Position numbers and translations under genes: made by a program. A stretch of 64,000 nt of DNA, taken from Ottowia sp. SB7-C50. Its GTDB lineage: Bacteria > Pseudomonadota > Gammaproteobacteria > Burkholderiales > Burkholderiaceae_C. The notes beneath the pieces are model-generated. The model was not told where the DNA came from. It did no database searches and worked only from the letters and a program-made list of their open reading frames with translations. Positions 9,462-18,136 of this stretch are shown piece by piece. The stretch lies in the NCBI RefSeq assembly GCF_033110285.1, contig NZ_CP136995.1:3038001-3102000 (forward strand). Direction: 5' to 3'. How positions within the stretch are numbered: position 1 is the stretch's first letter; each line of letters starts with the position of its first letter.

Positions 9462-10220
9462 TCACATGGCGGTCTTGCCGCCATTGACGGCCAGAATCTG
9501 GCCCATGATGTAAGTCGCCTGCGCGGAGGCCAGGAACAGGATGGCGTCGGCCACCTCTTGCGGCTCGCCCACGCGGCCGGCGGGAATGGTGGCGGCCACG
9601 GCGGGCACGTTCTGCGCGCCACCGGCAATGCGATCCAGCATCTCGGTGGCGATGGGGCCGGGCGCCACGGCATTGACGCGCACGTTGTACTGGCAGCCTT
9701 CCAGCGCCACCGCCTTCGTGAAACCTTCGATGGCGTGCTTGCTCGCCACGTACATGGGCGCACGCGCATTGCCGCGGCTGCCCATGGTCGACGACAGGTT
9801 GACGATGGCGCCAGACTTCTGCTTCGACATCACGCGCATCTCATGCTTGAGGCACAGAAAAGTGCCGAGCGCGTTGGCGTTGAAGGTGCTGGTGTAGGTG
9901 TCCACGGTCTGGTCCATGATCGAGCCGCCCTGGCCCTCCAGGCCCGCGCTGTTGACGGCCACATCCACGCGTCCGAAGCGGGCGACACACGCGTCCACCA
10001 ACTGGGCGACCTGCGACTCGTCACTGACCTCGGCCCGCACGAACTCGGCCTGCGCGCCCAGTGCTTGCAGTTCGGTCAGCAGTTTTTTTCCAGCTTCGAT
10101 GTTGCGTCCGGACACCATCAGGCGGGCGCCCTCGCGCGCGAAAGCCACTGCCGCCGCATACCCGATGCCCGCGGTAGCCCCTGTGATGAGAACCACCTGG
10201 TCCTGAAATCGTGCGCTCAT
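9462..10220 (-). CDS. short-chain dehydrogenase/reductase
   Basis: A 252-aa classical SDR. It has the nucleotide motif TGATAGIG near residue 14, the NSAG strand motif near residue 90, and the catalytic serine in NLSST with YVASK (Tyr157, Lys161). The ATG at 10220 is preferred over an in-frame TTG four codons upstream. It probably interconverts an alcohol and a ketone with NAD(P)H in the pathway shared with the hydrolase and DsbA-like genes. The substrate is unknown. Confidence 0.88.
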   Translation of the reverse strand: MSARFQDQVVLITGATAGIGYAAAVAFAREGARLMVSGRNIEAGKKLLTELQALGAQAEFVRAEVSDESQVAQLVDACVARFGRVDVAVNSAGLEGQGGSIMDQTVDTYTSTFNANALGTFLCLKHEMRVMSKQKSGAIVNLSSTMGSRGNARAPMYVASKHAIEGFTKAVALEGCQYNVRVNAVAPGPIATEMLDRIAGGAQNVPAVAATIPAGRVGEPQEVADAILFLASAQATYIMGQILAVNGGKTAM

Positions 10221-10320
10221 GGAGACTTTCAACTCAAGAAAGAGACAGGGGCCATGGGCATGCAGCCAACGGCCCCTTCGAATCGGCGGTGTTTCGCCAA
10301 GCCCTCTCGGCGTTTAGCCG

Positions 10321-11538
10321 TCAGAACGTGTGGCGAATGCCGAGCATCCAGGCACTGACATTGCGGTCGGCGGCCACGGGTGTCGCATAGACGGGGCTCA
10401 AGTTCATGTTGGCGCCCTTGTTCCTGATGGTGGCGGCCTGCGCGTACAGCACGGTGCGCTTGGACAGGAGATAGTCCAGCCCGACGGCGAGCTGCGTCGC
10501 ACTGTGCCCGGCGTTGGTGTCGTCCTTGAGGCGGTAGTAGCCGCTCGTGAAATTCAGGTTCGGACGAATCTGCCAGCCGGCGCCCAGGGTGTACATGTCC
10601 ATGCTCGCCGCGCCGCCCGGCATGACCGCGCGCGCAGGGTTGCGTGCCTTGTAGTAGGCCCCGCTGACCGTGAACACATCCCACTTGTACAGCGCACCCA
10701 CCGACATCAAGCGGTTGGTGTTGGCCGTCGGGCTGAAGCCGGCTGCTGTCGCGGCGCTGCTGCCCGCTGCTGCGCTGCCAGTGGCGCCGGTGTAGAGCGC
10801 GGTGGCGACGGGCAGGTTGTTGCCATAGCCGTTGTAATAGAACGCCGACAGGCGCAGCCCCCCCGACGCATACAGAAGTGCCGCCGTCTGCTGCGAGTTG
10901 GCCTTGCCGAACCCGGTCGATTCACCGGCTGCGTAAGCCAGGTGCGCGGTGAAGTTGTTCCAGGTGGGGGTCGTGTAGACAATGGCACTGTCGTTGTAGA
11001 CCGTGCCGAACGCCACGTTGGAGTTGTTGCCAATGAACGCGCCACTGGCGCTGTTCATGCCCACCAGCGCCGTCAGCGCACTGCCGAAATAGCGCGCCTG
11101 CCTGACATCGGTGCTCGCCATGGCGAACATCATGGGTGACATTTGCCGGCCCAGTTTCACCTCGCCGAACGGCCCCGAAAAGCCCACCGTCGCCATCTGG
11201 TTGAAAGTGGACTGGCCCGAGCTGCTGTTGGGGCCGCCTGCCGCGCCGGCGGCGGTGTTGATGTTGCCCTGGAACTGAAAAGTGGCCCCGTAACCGCCCC
11301 CCAGGTCCTCTTTGCCACGCACGCCCCAGTTGCTGGCCCCGATGCCGCCGTCCTTGTACATGTTGGTGCGGCCGGTCGCGTTGAGCGACGGGATGTACCC
11401 TGGCTTGCCGGTGGCGGTGTTTGAAATGCTCAGCACGCCGGTATCGGCGGTGCCGTACAGGGTCACGCTCGATTGAGCGCACACGGAACCGGCGGCGCCC
11501 ATCGCGCCCAGCATCACGATTTTCGACAGTCTTGTCAT
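10321..11538 (-). CDS. Gram-negative porin (Burkholderiales OmpC-like)
   Basis: A 405-aa outer-membrane beta-barrel porin. A signal peptide of about 20 residues ends at SVCAQ and is followed by SSVTLYGTADTGVL, the standard first strand of this family. The protein ends in GIRHTF, with the C-terminal Phe needed for barrel insertion. GAGGAG about 8 nt upstream supports the ATG at 11538 over a GTG one codon earlier. A G7 tract in this gene is in frame. It is likely the diffusion channel for substrates of the adjacent catabolic genes. Confidence 0.92.
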   Translation of the reverse strand: MTRLSKIVMLGAMGAAGSVCAQSSVTLYGTADTGVLSISNTATGKPGYIPSLNATGRTNMYKDGGIGASNWGVRGKEDLGGGYGATFQFQGNINTAAGAAGGPNSSSGQSTFNQMATVGFSGPFGEVKLGRQMSPMMFAMASTDVRQARYFGSALTALVGMNSASGAFIGNNSNVAFGTVYNDSAIVYTTPTWNNFTAHLAYAAGESTGFGKANSQQTAALLYASGGLRLSAFYYNGYGNNLPVATALYTGATGSAAAGSSAATAAGFSPTANTNRLMSVGALYKWDVFTVSGAYYKARNPARAVMPGGAASMDMYTLGAGWQIRPNLNFTSGYYRLKDDTNAGHSATQLAVGLDYLLSKRTVLYAQAATIRNKGANMNLSPVYATPVAADRNVSAWMLGIRHTF

Positions 11539-11940
11539 CACAGGTCTCCTCAGGATCTCTTGTCGGGCGGGGCCCGTCGCGCGGCACGAGGGTCAACGTC
11601 AGCGCGCCACCCCATCACAGGTGGTTCGACGTTCCCCCAACCTCGCCGGCCTCCAACCGCAGCAGCAGTCAGGAAGAATAGGTGGCCACAACCGGCGATT
11701 CCCCCTCCTCAAAGGAGGGGCCTGGTCGGCCGGGACAGGACAATGGGGCGGGCAGGACACCCCCCGGACCTGCGTGGGCGCGCGTGTGGAGCCCGGGGCG
11801 TCCGCATGGGCCCGGCGCGCGCTGGGTTGGTGCGTGACGGCCCGGCGTGATGACGACGCCAGGGTGATCGGTGACGAGGCCCATCGCCCGTGCGTTGCCG
11901 CGCCACCCCAGCGCCCGCGCTGGAACCGTGACCTCGGGCG
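11539..11940. other. intergenic stretch between porin and marR
   Basis: About 400 nt without a convincing gene. It should hold the porin promoter on the minus strand. The only clear structure is a 7-bp stem (CCCCTCC / GGAGGGG, 11702-11720) with a 5-nt loop. It lacks a T-run on either strand, so I do not call it an intrinsic terminator. Confidence 0.5.
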
Positions 11941-12441
11941 TTACCCAGCAGTCAGGGGGGTTTTGCCGAGCTTGATCATGGGCGCGCGTGCAAGCTGTTC
12001 AAGTTCGTTGCAGATACGGTCCAGCGAGCTCAGAAACTGGACTCGCTCTTGCGGCTTCAATGGGGCCAGAAGTTGTTCGGATGCGCGCAGACTGGCTTTG
12101 CGCGCCCTGGCGAGCAAAGTGCTGCCACCTTCTGTCAACGTGAGCGAGATTCGCCTGCGATCGGCGACCCCGTCAGAGCGCGTCACCAGGTCGCGCGCCT
12201 CCAGTCCCCGCACGACGTGCAGCACGGTGACCTTGTCGTAACCCAGCGCCCGGGCCAGCGTGGCCTGGTCGATGCCGGGCGAAGCCGCGATGGCGGACAG
12301 CACACCAAACTGTGGTGGCGTCAATCCAAGGTCGCCACAGTGCAATTCGAACAGCGCGACGGATATCTGATGAGCGCGCCGCAGCAGAAAGCCTGGGCGC
12401 TCATAAAGCGCTTCCATGGAGGCGATGACAGCAGCAGCCAT
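11941..12441 (-). CDS. MarR-family transcriptional regulator
   Basis: A 166-aa winged-helix regulator. The core runs LGLTPPQFGVLSAIAASPGI - DQATLARALGYDKVTV (recognition helix) - VADRRRISLTLTEGG (wing), the classical MarR layout. It is divergent from the FAD monooxygenase at 12532, with a perfect palindrome between them. It therefore probably represses that gene and itself until a (probably aromatic) ligand binds. Confidence 0.9.
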   Translation of the reverse strand: MAAAVIASMEALYERPGFLLRRAHQISVALFELHCGDLGLTPPQFGVLSAIAASPGIDQATLARALGYDKVTVLHVVRGLEARDLVTRSDGVADRRRISLTLTEGGSTLLARARKASLRASEQLLAPLKPQERVQFLSSLDRICNELEQLARAPMIKLGKTPLTAG

Positions 12442-12494
12442 TCAGGGTTATCCCGGTAGGTTCTTGATGTAGGGCAAGTTAGCATACCGCAATA

Positions 12495-12508
12495 GTTAGC
12501 GTGCTAAC
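12495..12508. promoter_or_regulatory. candidate MarR operator (perfect palindrome)
   Basis: GTTAGC-GT-GCTAAC, a perfect 6-bp inverted repeat with a 2-bp centre, lies in the 90-bp gap between marR and the divergent monooxygenase gene. A second half-site, GTTAGC, lies at 12478-12483, about 17 bp away. Size, symmetry and location fit a MarR operator controlling both genes. Binding itself is inference. Confidence 0.65.
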
Positions 12509-12531
12509 CTAAATCAAAATTCGACAAGCAG

Positions 12532-13704
12532 ATGCAGATCGCAATCATTGGCGCTGGCATTGGCGGCTTGACCGCTGCTGCCAGCTTGATCCGGCGTGGC
12601 CATCGTGTTCGCGTGTACGAGCAGGCGCCAGCGCTGGGCGAAGTGGGTGCCGCCGTACAGATGAGTGCCAACGCAGTCAAAGTCCTGTACGGGCTGGGGC
12701 TCAAGCCGACGCTGGAGAGCCAAGGCGTCAAACCCGAATCCTTCGAGTTTCGCCGGTTCGACGATGGGGAGCTGCTCCATCGAATCGCGCTGGGTCACGC
12801 ACACCACCTTGCCCATGGTGCGCCCTACTACCAGATTCACCGCGTGGATCTTCATGCAGGCTTGCTGGCGCAGGTGCGGGCGCTGGACCGGGAGGCGGTT
12901 CAGTTGGGCAAGCGCGCCGTCCAGGTGTCTGAAACCCAGGACGAAGCCCGGGTGCAGTTTGAAGACGGCCAACAGGTGGCGGCCGAGTTGCTGGTGGGGG
13001 CGGACGGCATCAAGTCCCTGGTTCGCCAGCACGTGGTGGATGCAGCGCCGCCCGTATTCACAGGCCAGGTGGCGTGGCGGCTGAGCATTCCGACCGAACG
13101 CATTCCAGCGCAGCTTCGCCCGCCGCTCGCCTCCACGATCTGGTGCGGCCCCAGGAATCATGCCGTCATGTATTACATGCGCGCCGGCCAGCTGCTGAAC
13201 TTCGTAGGCTGCGTGGAGCGTCCTTGGGAGCAGGAGTCGTGGACCGCCCGCAAGCCATGGGAAGAACTGGACCACGATTACGCGGGTTGGCACCCCATGG
13301 TCCGGGCGGCCATCGAGAACGTGGACCGGGACCAATGCTTCCGCTGGGCTCTCAACAACCGTGAACCCGTCATGCAATGGAGCACTGCCCGTGTGACCTT
13401 GCTGGGTGACGCCGTGCACCCCACGTTGCCGTACATGGCCCAGGGCGCCGCCATGGCGATCGAAGACGCCGCCGTGCTGGCGCGCGCGCTGGAGGGTCGG
13501 CCACTGCGCGAGGCGCTGCAGGTTTACCAGGCGCACCGCGCACCTCGCGCGGCCCGGGTGGTGAGGGAGTCCAACGAAATGGCCGACCTGTACCACATCG
13601 CAGATCCCGATGAGATGCGACGCGCGTTCAAGGATCGAAACATTGCCGCATCCAGGAATGGGTGGCTGTATCCCTACGACCCGTTGACCGTCGCGCTGAC
13701 GTAA
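12532..13704 (+). CDS. FAD-dependent monooxygenase (3-hydroxybenzoate/salicylate hydroxylase type)
   Basis: A 390-aa class A flavoprotein hydroxylase. It shows the Rossmann FAD motif GAGIGG (residues 7-12), the middle LVGADG motif, and the GD motif LLGDAVHPTLPYMAQGA followed by the EDA helix. The closest recognisable types are 3-hydroxybenzoate 6-hydroxylase and salicylate hydroxylase, which use NAD(P)H and O2 to hydroxylate aromatic acids. It is divergent from MarR and followed 45 nt later by a Bug binding protein, so a small aromatic-acid uptake and oxidation unit is likely. Confidence 0.88.
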   Translation: MQIAIIGAGIGGLTAAASLIRRGHRVRVYEQAPALGEVGAAVQMSANAVKVLYGLGLKPTLESQGVKPESFEFRRFDDGELLHRIALGHAHHLAHGAPYYQIHRVDLHAGLLAQVRALDREAVQLGKRAVQVSETQDEARVQFEDGQQVAAELLVGADGIKSLVRQHVVDAAPPVFTGQVAWRLSIPTERIPAQLRPPLASTIWCGPRNHAVMYYMRAGQLLNFVGCVERPWEQESWTARKPWEELDHDYAGWHPMVRAAIENVDRDQCFRWALNNREPVMQWSTARVTLLGDAVHPTLPYMAQGAAMAIEDAAVLARALEGRPLREALQVYQAHRAPRAARVVRESNEMADLYHIADPDEMRRAFKDRNIAASRNGWLYPYDPLTVALT

Positions 13705-13749
13705 CGCTTCAGGGTTGATTCCATGGCTTCGTTCTCAAGGAACCCAACG

Positions 13750-14719
13750 ATGATCAAGAACTGGTGCCGCAAATTTCTGACTGCATCCCTGTTGTCCACT
13801 GCGCTGTCCGCGTCGGCAGCCTGGCCGACGCAATCGATCACGCTGGTCGTGCCCTACACCCCTGGAACCGGCATTGATCTGATTGCCCGGCAGCTCGCGG
13901 CCCATCTTCCGTCCGCACTGGGCCAACCCGTGGTCGTGGACAACGTGGCAGGCGCCAGCGGCAACATCGGCAGCGAGAAAGTCGCCCGCGCCAAGCCCGA
14001 CGGTCATACGCTGCTGGTGCAGGTCAACACGTTGGTGATGAACAAGAGCCTCTACAAGAAGCTGGCGTACGACCCGGTCAACGACTTCACGCCCGTGGCG
14101 CAGACATCGTGGGGAACGTTGCTGCTGGTCACCAATCCCAAGGCGCAAGCCACCACCACGGTGGCCGAAGTTCTCTCGGCCGCCAAGGCCAAGCCTGGCC
14201 AGTTGGTTTACGCGACGCCGGGCGTCGGGACGCCTCATCACCTGTCCATGGCCTTGTTCCTGCAGCGCACGGGCGCCGAGATGCTGCACGTTCCCTACAA
14301 AGGCACCGCCGGCGCTGTCACCGACCTGCTGGCCGGCCGCATTGACTACATGTTCCTGCCCGTGCACGTGGCGCTTCAGCACATCCGTGAAGGCAAGCTT
14401 CGCGCCGTCGCGACCGGCAGCGCCAAACGCCTTGCCCAATTGCCGGATGTGCCCACCCTGGCCGAAGCTGGCGTGACCGCCGACAACATCGACATGTGGT
14501 ACGGCGTGCTGGCACCCAAGGGCACGCCAGCGGACGTCGTGTCTCGTCTCAACCAGGTGATCAATCAGATCCTGAAGCGCGAAGACGTCGCCAAGGCCTT
14601 CGAGTCCCAAGGCATGGTGCCCACCACGTCCACCCCCCACCGAGTTCGGCCGCCTGGTCGCCAAGGACGAACAGCGCTGGGCGGATGTGGTGAAGAGGAG
14701 CATTATCACGGCCGAATAG
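13750..14719 (+). pseudogene. Bug-family substrate-binding protein, C-terminal frameshift
   Basis: A periplasmic Bug/TctC-family protein. The ATG at 13750 is preferred (AAGGA just upstream; good signal peptide ending ALSASA). An alternative ATG at 13723 would add nine residues. The reading frame is normal to VPTTSTP and then shifts at a run of six C (14633-14638). Removing one C gives a normal family C-terminus (TEFGRLVAKDEQRW... ending at the TAG of 14717-14719). As written, the frame instead runs on to 15048 with low-complexity residues. This is probably a sequencing indel rather than a dead gene. It pairs with the upstream monooxygenase. Confidence 0.8.
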
Positions 14720-14902
14720 TCGGACGGGGGCGTGTGGGCCAGTCGCCCGTGGCGCTCATCCGCCCCTCCACCTGGCCGCTGGACTCATGCATCGCGCGGC
14801 CGCCGCGGTGTCGTGTTTGCGCTTGCGGCGACACAGGCATCAGAAGCGTTCAGAGCACCGCTCTTGTGGGCCTGCGCGGAGCGGCGCCCACCGTCCGGCG
14901 CC
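14720..14902. other. intergenic stretch between Bug gene and glmS
   Basis: About 180 nt between convergent genes (Bug on plus, glmS on minus). I see no gene and no clear intrinsic terminator for either side. Confidence 0.4.
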
Positions 14903-16798
14903 TCACTCCACCGTCACACTCTTCGCCAGGTTCCTCGGTTTGTCCACGTCAGTCCCGCGCGCCACGGCGGTGTGATACGCCAGCAATTGCAGCGGCACGG
15001 TGTGCAGGATGGGCGAAAGCGGGCCGTAGTGTTCGGGCATGCGGATGACGTGCAGGCCGTCGCCGGTGTCGATGCGGGTGTCGGCGTCGGCCAGGGCGTA
15101 CAGCACGCCGCCGCGGGCGCGCACTTCCTGCATGTTGCTCTTAAGCTTTTCCAGCAGCGCGTCGTTGGGCGCAACGGTGACCACCGGCATGCTGCTGGTG
15201 ACCAGCGCCAGCGGGCCGTGCTTGAGTTCGCCGGCGGCGTAGGCCTCGGCGTGGATGTAGGTGATTTCCTTGAGCTTGAGCGCGCCTTCCTGCGCCACGG
15301 GGTAGTGCAGGCCGCGGCCCAGAAACAGCGCGTTTTCCTTGGCGGCAAACTGCTCGGCCCAGGTAATGACCTGCGGCTCCAGCGCCAGCACGCCCTGCAA
15401 GGCGGCGGGCAGGTGGCGCAGCGCCTTCAGGTGGGCGGCTTCCTGCTCGGGCGTGGTCAGGCCGCGCGCCTGGGCCAGCGCCAGCGTCAGCAGAAACAGC
15501 CCGACCAGTTGCGTGGTGAAGGCCTTGGTGCTGGCCACGCCGATCTCGGCGCCGGCGCGGGTCAGAAACGCCAGCTTGCATTCGCGCACCATGGCGCTGG
15601 TGGCCACGTTGCACACCGTCAGCGTGTGGCGCATGCCCAGTTGCTGCGCGTGGCGCAGCGCGGCCAGCGTGTCGGCGGTTTCGCCCGACTGGCTGATGGT
15701 GACGACCAGCGTGTCAGCCGACGGCACGGATTCGCGATAACGATACTCGCTGGCGATCTCGACCTGCGTCGGGATGCGGGCGATGGCTTCGAGCCAGTAC
15801 TTGGCCACGCAGCCGGCGTAGTAGCTGGTGCCGCAGGCCAGGATGAGCACCTGCCGCACCGCGCCAAAGGTGGCGTGCGCGCCGTCGCCCGGCGCGTGGT
15901 GCTGCGCGGCCTCGAACAGCTCGGGCACGATGGCCTCGATGCCTTCCAGCGTGTCGGCCACGGCGCGCGGCTGCTCGAAGATTTCCTTCTGCATGTAGTG
16001 GCGGTACGGCCCCAGCTCGGCCGCGCCGCTCATAGCCTGCACGGTGCGCACGGGGCGTTGCGCGCGCTGGCCGGCGCGGTCGGTGATCCAGTACTTGCCC
16101 AGTTGCACGTCGACGACGTCGCCCTCTTCCAGGTAGACGATCTGGTCGGTCACGCCGGCCAGCGCCATGGCGTCGCTGGCCAAGAACATCTCCTTGCCGT
16201 CAGCGCCCACGCCCAGCACCAGCGGCGAGCCTTCGCGCGCGCCCACCAGCCGCTGCGGCTCGTCGCGGTGCAGCACGGCGATCGAATAGCTGCCGCGCAG
16301 GCGCTGCGTGGCGGCCTGCACGGCGGCCAGCAGGTCGCCTTCGTACAGGCTGTCGATCAGGTGGACGATGGTTTCGGTGTCGGTCTGGCTGCTGAAGACA
16401 TAGCCCCGCGCCTGCAGTTCGGCGCGCAGTTCCTCATGGTTCTCGATGATGCCGTTGTGCACCAGCGTCAGGCGGTCGGGCCGGTCTTCGTCGCGCGAAT
16501 ACGGCCCGCGGCTGACGTGCGGGTGCGCGTTGTCGATGGCGGGCGCGCCGTGCGTGGCCCAGCGCGTGTGGGCGATGCCGGTCAAGCCCTGCAGCTGCTC
16601 GGCCTCGCATTCGGCCGTCAGGTCGGCCACGCGCGAAATGCCGCGCAGCCGCCGCAACTCGCCCGCGCCGCGCCCCGGGCCAGCCGCATGCACGGCCACG
16701 CCGCACGAGTCGTAGCCGCGGTATTCCAGCCGCTGCAGGCCCTGGATGAGGATGGGAACGATGTTGCGCGTGGAAACCGCGCCGACGATGCCGCACAT
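14903..16798 (-). CDS. glmS: glutamine-fructose-6-phosphate aminotransferase (isomerizing)
   Basis: A 631-aa cytoplasmic enzyme that makes glucosamine-6-phosphate from fructose-6-phosphate and glutamine, the first step to UDP-GlcNAc for peptidoglycan and LPS. The N-terminal glutaminase begins MCGIVGAV (nucleophile Cys after Met removal) and contains RLEYRGYDS. Two SIS isomerase domains follow ([17 protein letters not shown]), and the C-terminus ends AKSVTVE as expected. The length is normal for the family. Confidence 0.97.
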   Translation of the reverse strand: MCGIVGAVSTRNIVPILIQGLQRLEYRGYDSCGVAVHAAGPGRGAGELRRLRGISRVADLTAECEAEQLQGLTGIAHTRWATHGAPAIDNAHPHVSRGPYSRDEDRPDRLTLVHNGIIENHEELRAELQARGYVFSSQTDTETIVHLIDSLYEGDLLAAVQAATQRLRGSYSIAVLHRDEPQRLVGAREGSPLVLGVGADGKEMFLASDAMALAGVTDQIVYLEEGDVVDVQLGKYWITDRAGQRAQRPVRTVQAMSGAAELGPYRHYMQKEIFEQPRAVADTLEGIEAIVPELFEAAQHHAPGDGAHATFGAVRQVLILACGTSYYAGCVAKYWLEAIARIPTQVEIASEYRYRESVPSADTLVVTISQSGETADTLAALRHAQQLGMRHTLTVCNVATSAMVRECKLAFLTRAGAEIGVASTKAFTTQLVGLFLLTLALAQARGLTTPEQEAAHLKALRHLPAALQGVLALEPQVITWAEQFAAKENALFLGRGLHYPVAQEGALKLKEITYIHAEAYAAGELKHGPLALVTSSMPVVTVAPNDALLEKLKSNMQEVRARGGVLYALADADTRIDTGDGLHVIRMPEHYGPLSPILHTVPLQLLAYHTAVARGTDVDKPRNLAKSVTVE

Positions 16799-16854
16799 GG
16801 TGACGGGGCCTTTCTGGCAAGGGAGGGCCGGCCAAGCCGGACATGACAGGATGC

Positions 16855-16956
16855 TAACGACGATGCAGAAAAATTAGCATTCAAATTTCATCAACAGATG
16901 GAATAATCATTCAATCATTGAACAATAAGAAATAATTGATCCATTTAAGATAAATT
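16855..16956. promoter_or_regulatory. AT-rich divergent control region glmS / Lrp regulator
   Basis: About 100 nt of conspicuously A+T-rich DNA between divergent genes, unlike the G+C-rich surroundings. It includes the small inverted repeat TTCAA-TCA-TTGAA (16910-16922) and further ATAAT/ATTAT tracts. This is typical of an Lrp/AsnC autoregulatory site overlapping promoters; no single promoter can be assigned with confidence. Confidence 0.45.
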
Positions 16957-17436
16957 ATGGAATTGGATTCCACCGACTGGGCGCTGCTGGGCGCCCTGCA
17001 AGCCGACGCCAACCCCAGCAACCAGGCGCTGGCGCAGGCGCTCGGCATCTCGCCGCCGACCGCTCTGCGGCGCACCCGCCGTCTGCGCGACGCCGGGCTG
17101 ATCGCGCGCCAGGTGGCCCTGCTGGACGAGGACAAGATCGCCGCGCTGCAGGGCCACGGCCTGACCGCCATTGCCGAGGTGTCGCTCGACCGCCAGGGCG
17201 CCGAACACCTGGACGCCTTCGAGCGCCGCGCCGTGCAGGAAGCCGCCGTGGCGCAGTGCTGGCGCGTGGCGCCGGGCCCCGACTTCATTCTGGTACTGCG
17301 CGTGGCCGACATGCCGGGTTACCAGGACGTGGCCGAACGGCTGTTCACGCAGGACGCCAATGTGCGCAACGTGCGCGCGTTTTTCGCCGTCAGGCGGGCG
17401 AAGTTCGAGACGCAGATCCCGCTCAGCCGGCCGTGA
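16957..17436 (+). CDS. Lrp/AsnC-family transcriptional regulator
   Basis: A 159-aa regulator. The N-terminal helix-turn-helix (SNQALAQALGISPPTALRRT) is followed by an RAM/AsnC ligand-binding domain (VAPGPDFILVLRVADMPGYQ). The length is typical. It is divergent from glmS across an AT-rich region and overlaps the convergent YhhN-like gene by 14 bp at the 3' end. It probably responds to an amino acid; the ligand is unknown. Confidence 0.9.
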   Translation: MELDSTDWALLGALQADANPSNQALAQALGISPPTALRRTRRLRDAGLIARQVALLDEDKIAALQGHGLTAIAEVSLDRQGAEHLDAFERRAVQEAAVAQCWRVAPGPDFILVLRVADMPGYQDVAERLFTQDANVRNVRAFFAVRRAKFETQIPLSRP

Positions 17437-18136
17437 TGGTGAGGTTCTTTTGGGCTGCGGCGCTGGCTGGAAAAGCGCCGACAGCTATCAATAACTGAGC
17501 AACGTAGTAGCTCGACAGCACCCACAGCGGCGCCAGCGGCAGCGGCTGCACGAAGCGGTTCAGCGCCAGCAGCGCGTCGCTCAGCATGAAGGCGCAGGCG
17601 CCGGCCGCCACCATCGCCGCCGGCCGGTCGCCCAGCCAGCGCGCGCGGCCCAGGGCCTGCGCCGCCATCAGCGCAATGGCCAGCACGTAGACAGCCACCG
17701 GCACGCGCAGCCCGGCGGGCAGCCCGCCCGTCCACAGCACGGCGTACATTACGGCGCCGATTGCCAGCGTCGCCGCCAGCGCACCCCGGCTCGGCAGCCA
17801 CGGCACGCCGCGCTTGAACTGCGAGATGTAGACCCCGTGCGCCAGCAGAAACGCGACCAGGCCGGGGATGAAGTAGCCGGGGAACATCAAAAACACGTCG
17901 CCCACCAGCGAGCACGCCAGCGCCGCCGTCAACCCCAGGCGTGATGGCGCTGCAGCGCTTGACTGGCGCGCGCGAGCAGCTACAAAAATGATGGCAAACA
18001 CCATCACCAGCGGCTTGGTGGCGCGGTGCAGGCCCAGCCACCCCAAGGTGGCGCTGGCGGTGGTCAGCGCGGCCGCGGCGATGGCCAGCAGCAGCCAGGT
18101 GCGGCCGGGCGCCGAATCAGTGCGCGCCACGCCCAT
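17423..18136 (-). CDS. YhhN/TMEM86-family membrane protein (lysoplasmalogenase-like)
   Basis: A 237-aa polytopic inner-membrane protein with about eight hydrophobic segments. The family signature appears around GDVFLMFPGYFIPGLVAFLL and the late SDALLALNRF. Eukaryotic TMEM86B members are lysoplasmalogenases; bacterial function is largely unproved. Two family-A palindromes lie inside the coding sequence. One (17950-17995) encodes the loop AARARQSSAAAP; the other (17452-17496) encodes the C-terminal LLIAVGAFPASAAA region. Neither breaks the frame. It overlaps the D-threonine-aldolase-like gene by 20 nt at its 5' end. Confidence 0.85.
   Translation of the reverse strand: MGVARTDSAPGRTWLLLAIAAAALTTASATLGWLGLHRATKPLVMVFAIIFVAARARQSSAAAPSRLGLTAALACSLVGDVFLMFPGYFIPGLVAFLLAHGVYISQFKRGVPWLPSRGALAATLAIGAVMYAVLWTGGLPAGLRVPVAVYVLAIALMAAQALGRARWLGDRPAAMVAAGACAFMLSDALLALNRFVQPLPLAPLWVLSSYYVAQLLIAVGAFPASAAAQKNLTITAG
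17452..17496 (+). repeat. palindromic repeat family A (in YhhN-like gene, 3' end)
   Basis: A family-A copy: GCGCTGG, a short loop, AAAAGCGC, then ACAGCTATCAATAAC. It is contained in the C-terminal coding part of the YhhN-like gene, next to the convergent overlap with the Lrp regulator. Confidence 0.75.
17950..17995 (+). repeat. palindromic repeat family A (inside YhhN-like gene)
   Basis: CTGCAGCGCTTG, loop, GCGCGC, GAGCAGCTAC, then AAAAATGAT. This nearly matches the copy between hslV and hslU. It is in frame within the gene and encodes a hydrophilic loop between predicted membrane segments 2 and 3. Confidence 0.8.

Noticed and set aside
10248..10276. GGGGCC...GGCCCC stem downstream of the porin as a terminator
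   Set aside because: The loop is 17 nt long and no T-run follows on the minus strand. Too weak to call.
11702..11720. CCCCTCC/GGAGGGG stem as an intrinsic terminator for marR
   Set aside because: It is about 220 nt past the marR stop and has no U-tract. It is kept only as a note on the intergenic region.
14732..16846. A very long open frame antisense to glmS, and similar ones antisense to ftsI/murE (52655-55030), IPTL-CTERM gene 3 (25460-26656) and murC (43377-44972)
   Set aside because: They lie opposite clear genes. Their translations are His/Gln/Arg/Ala-rich without any domain, which is the usual mirror effect of G+C-rich third codon positions.
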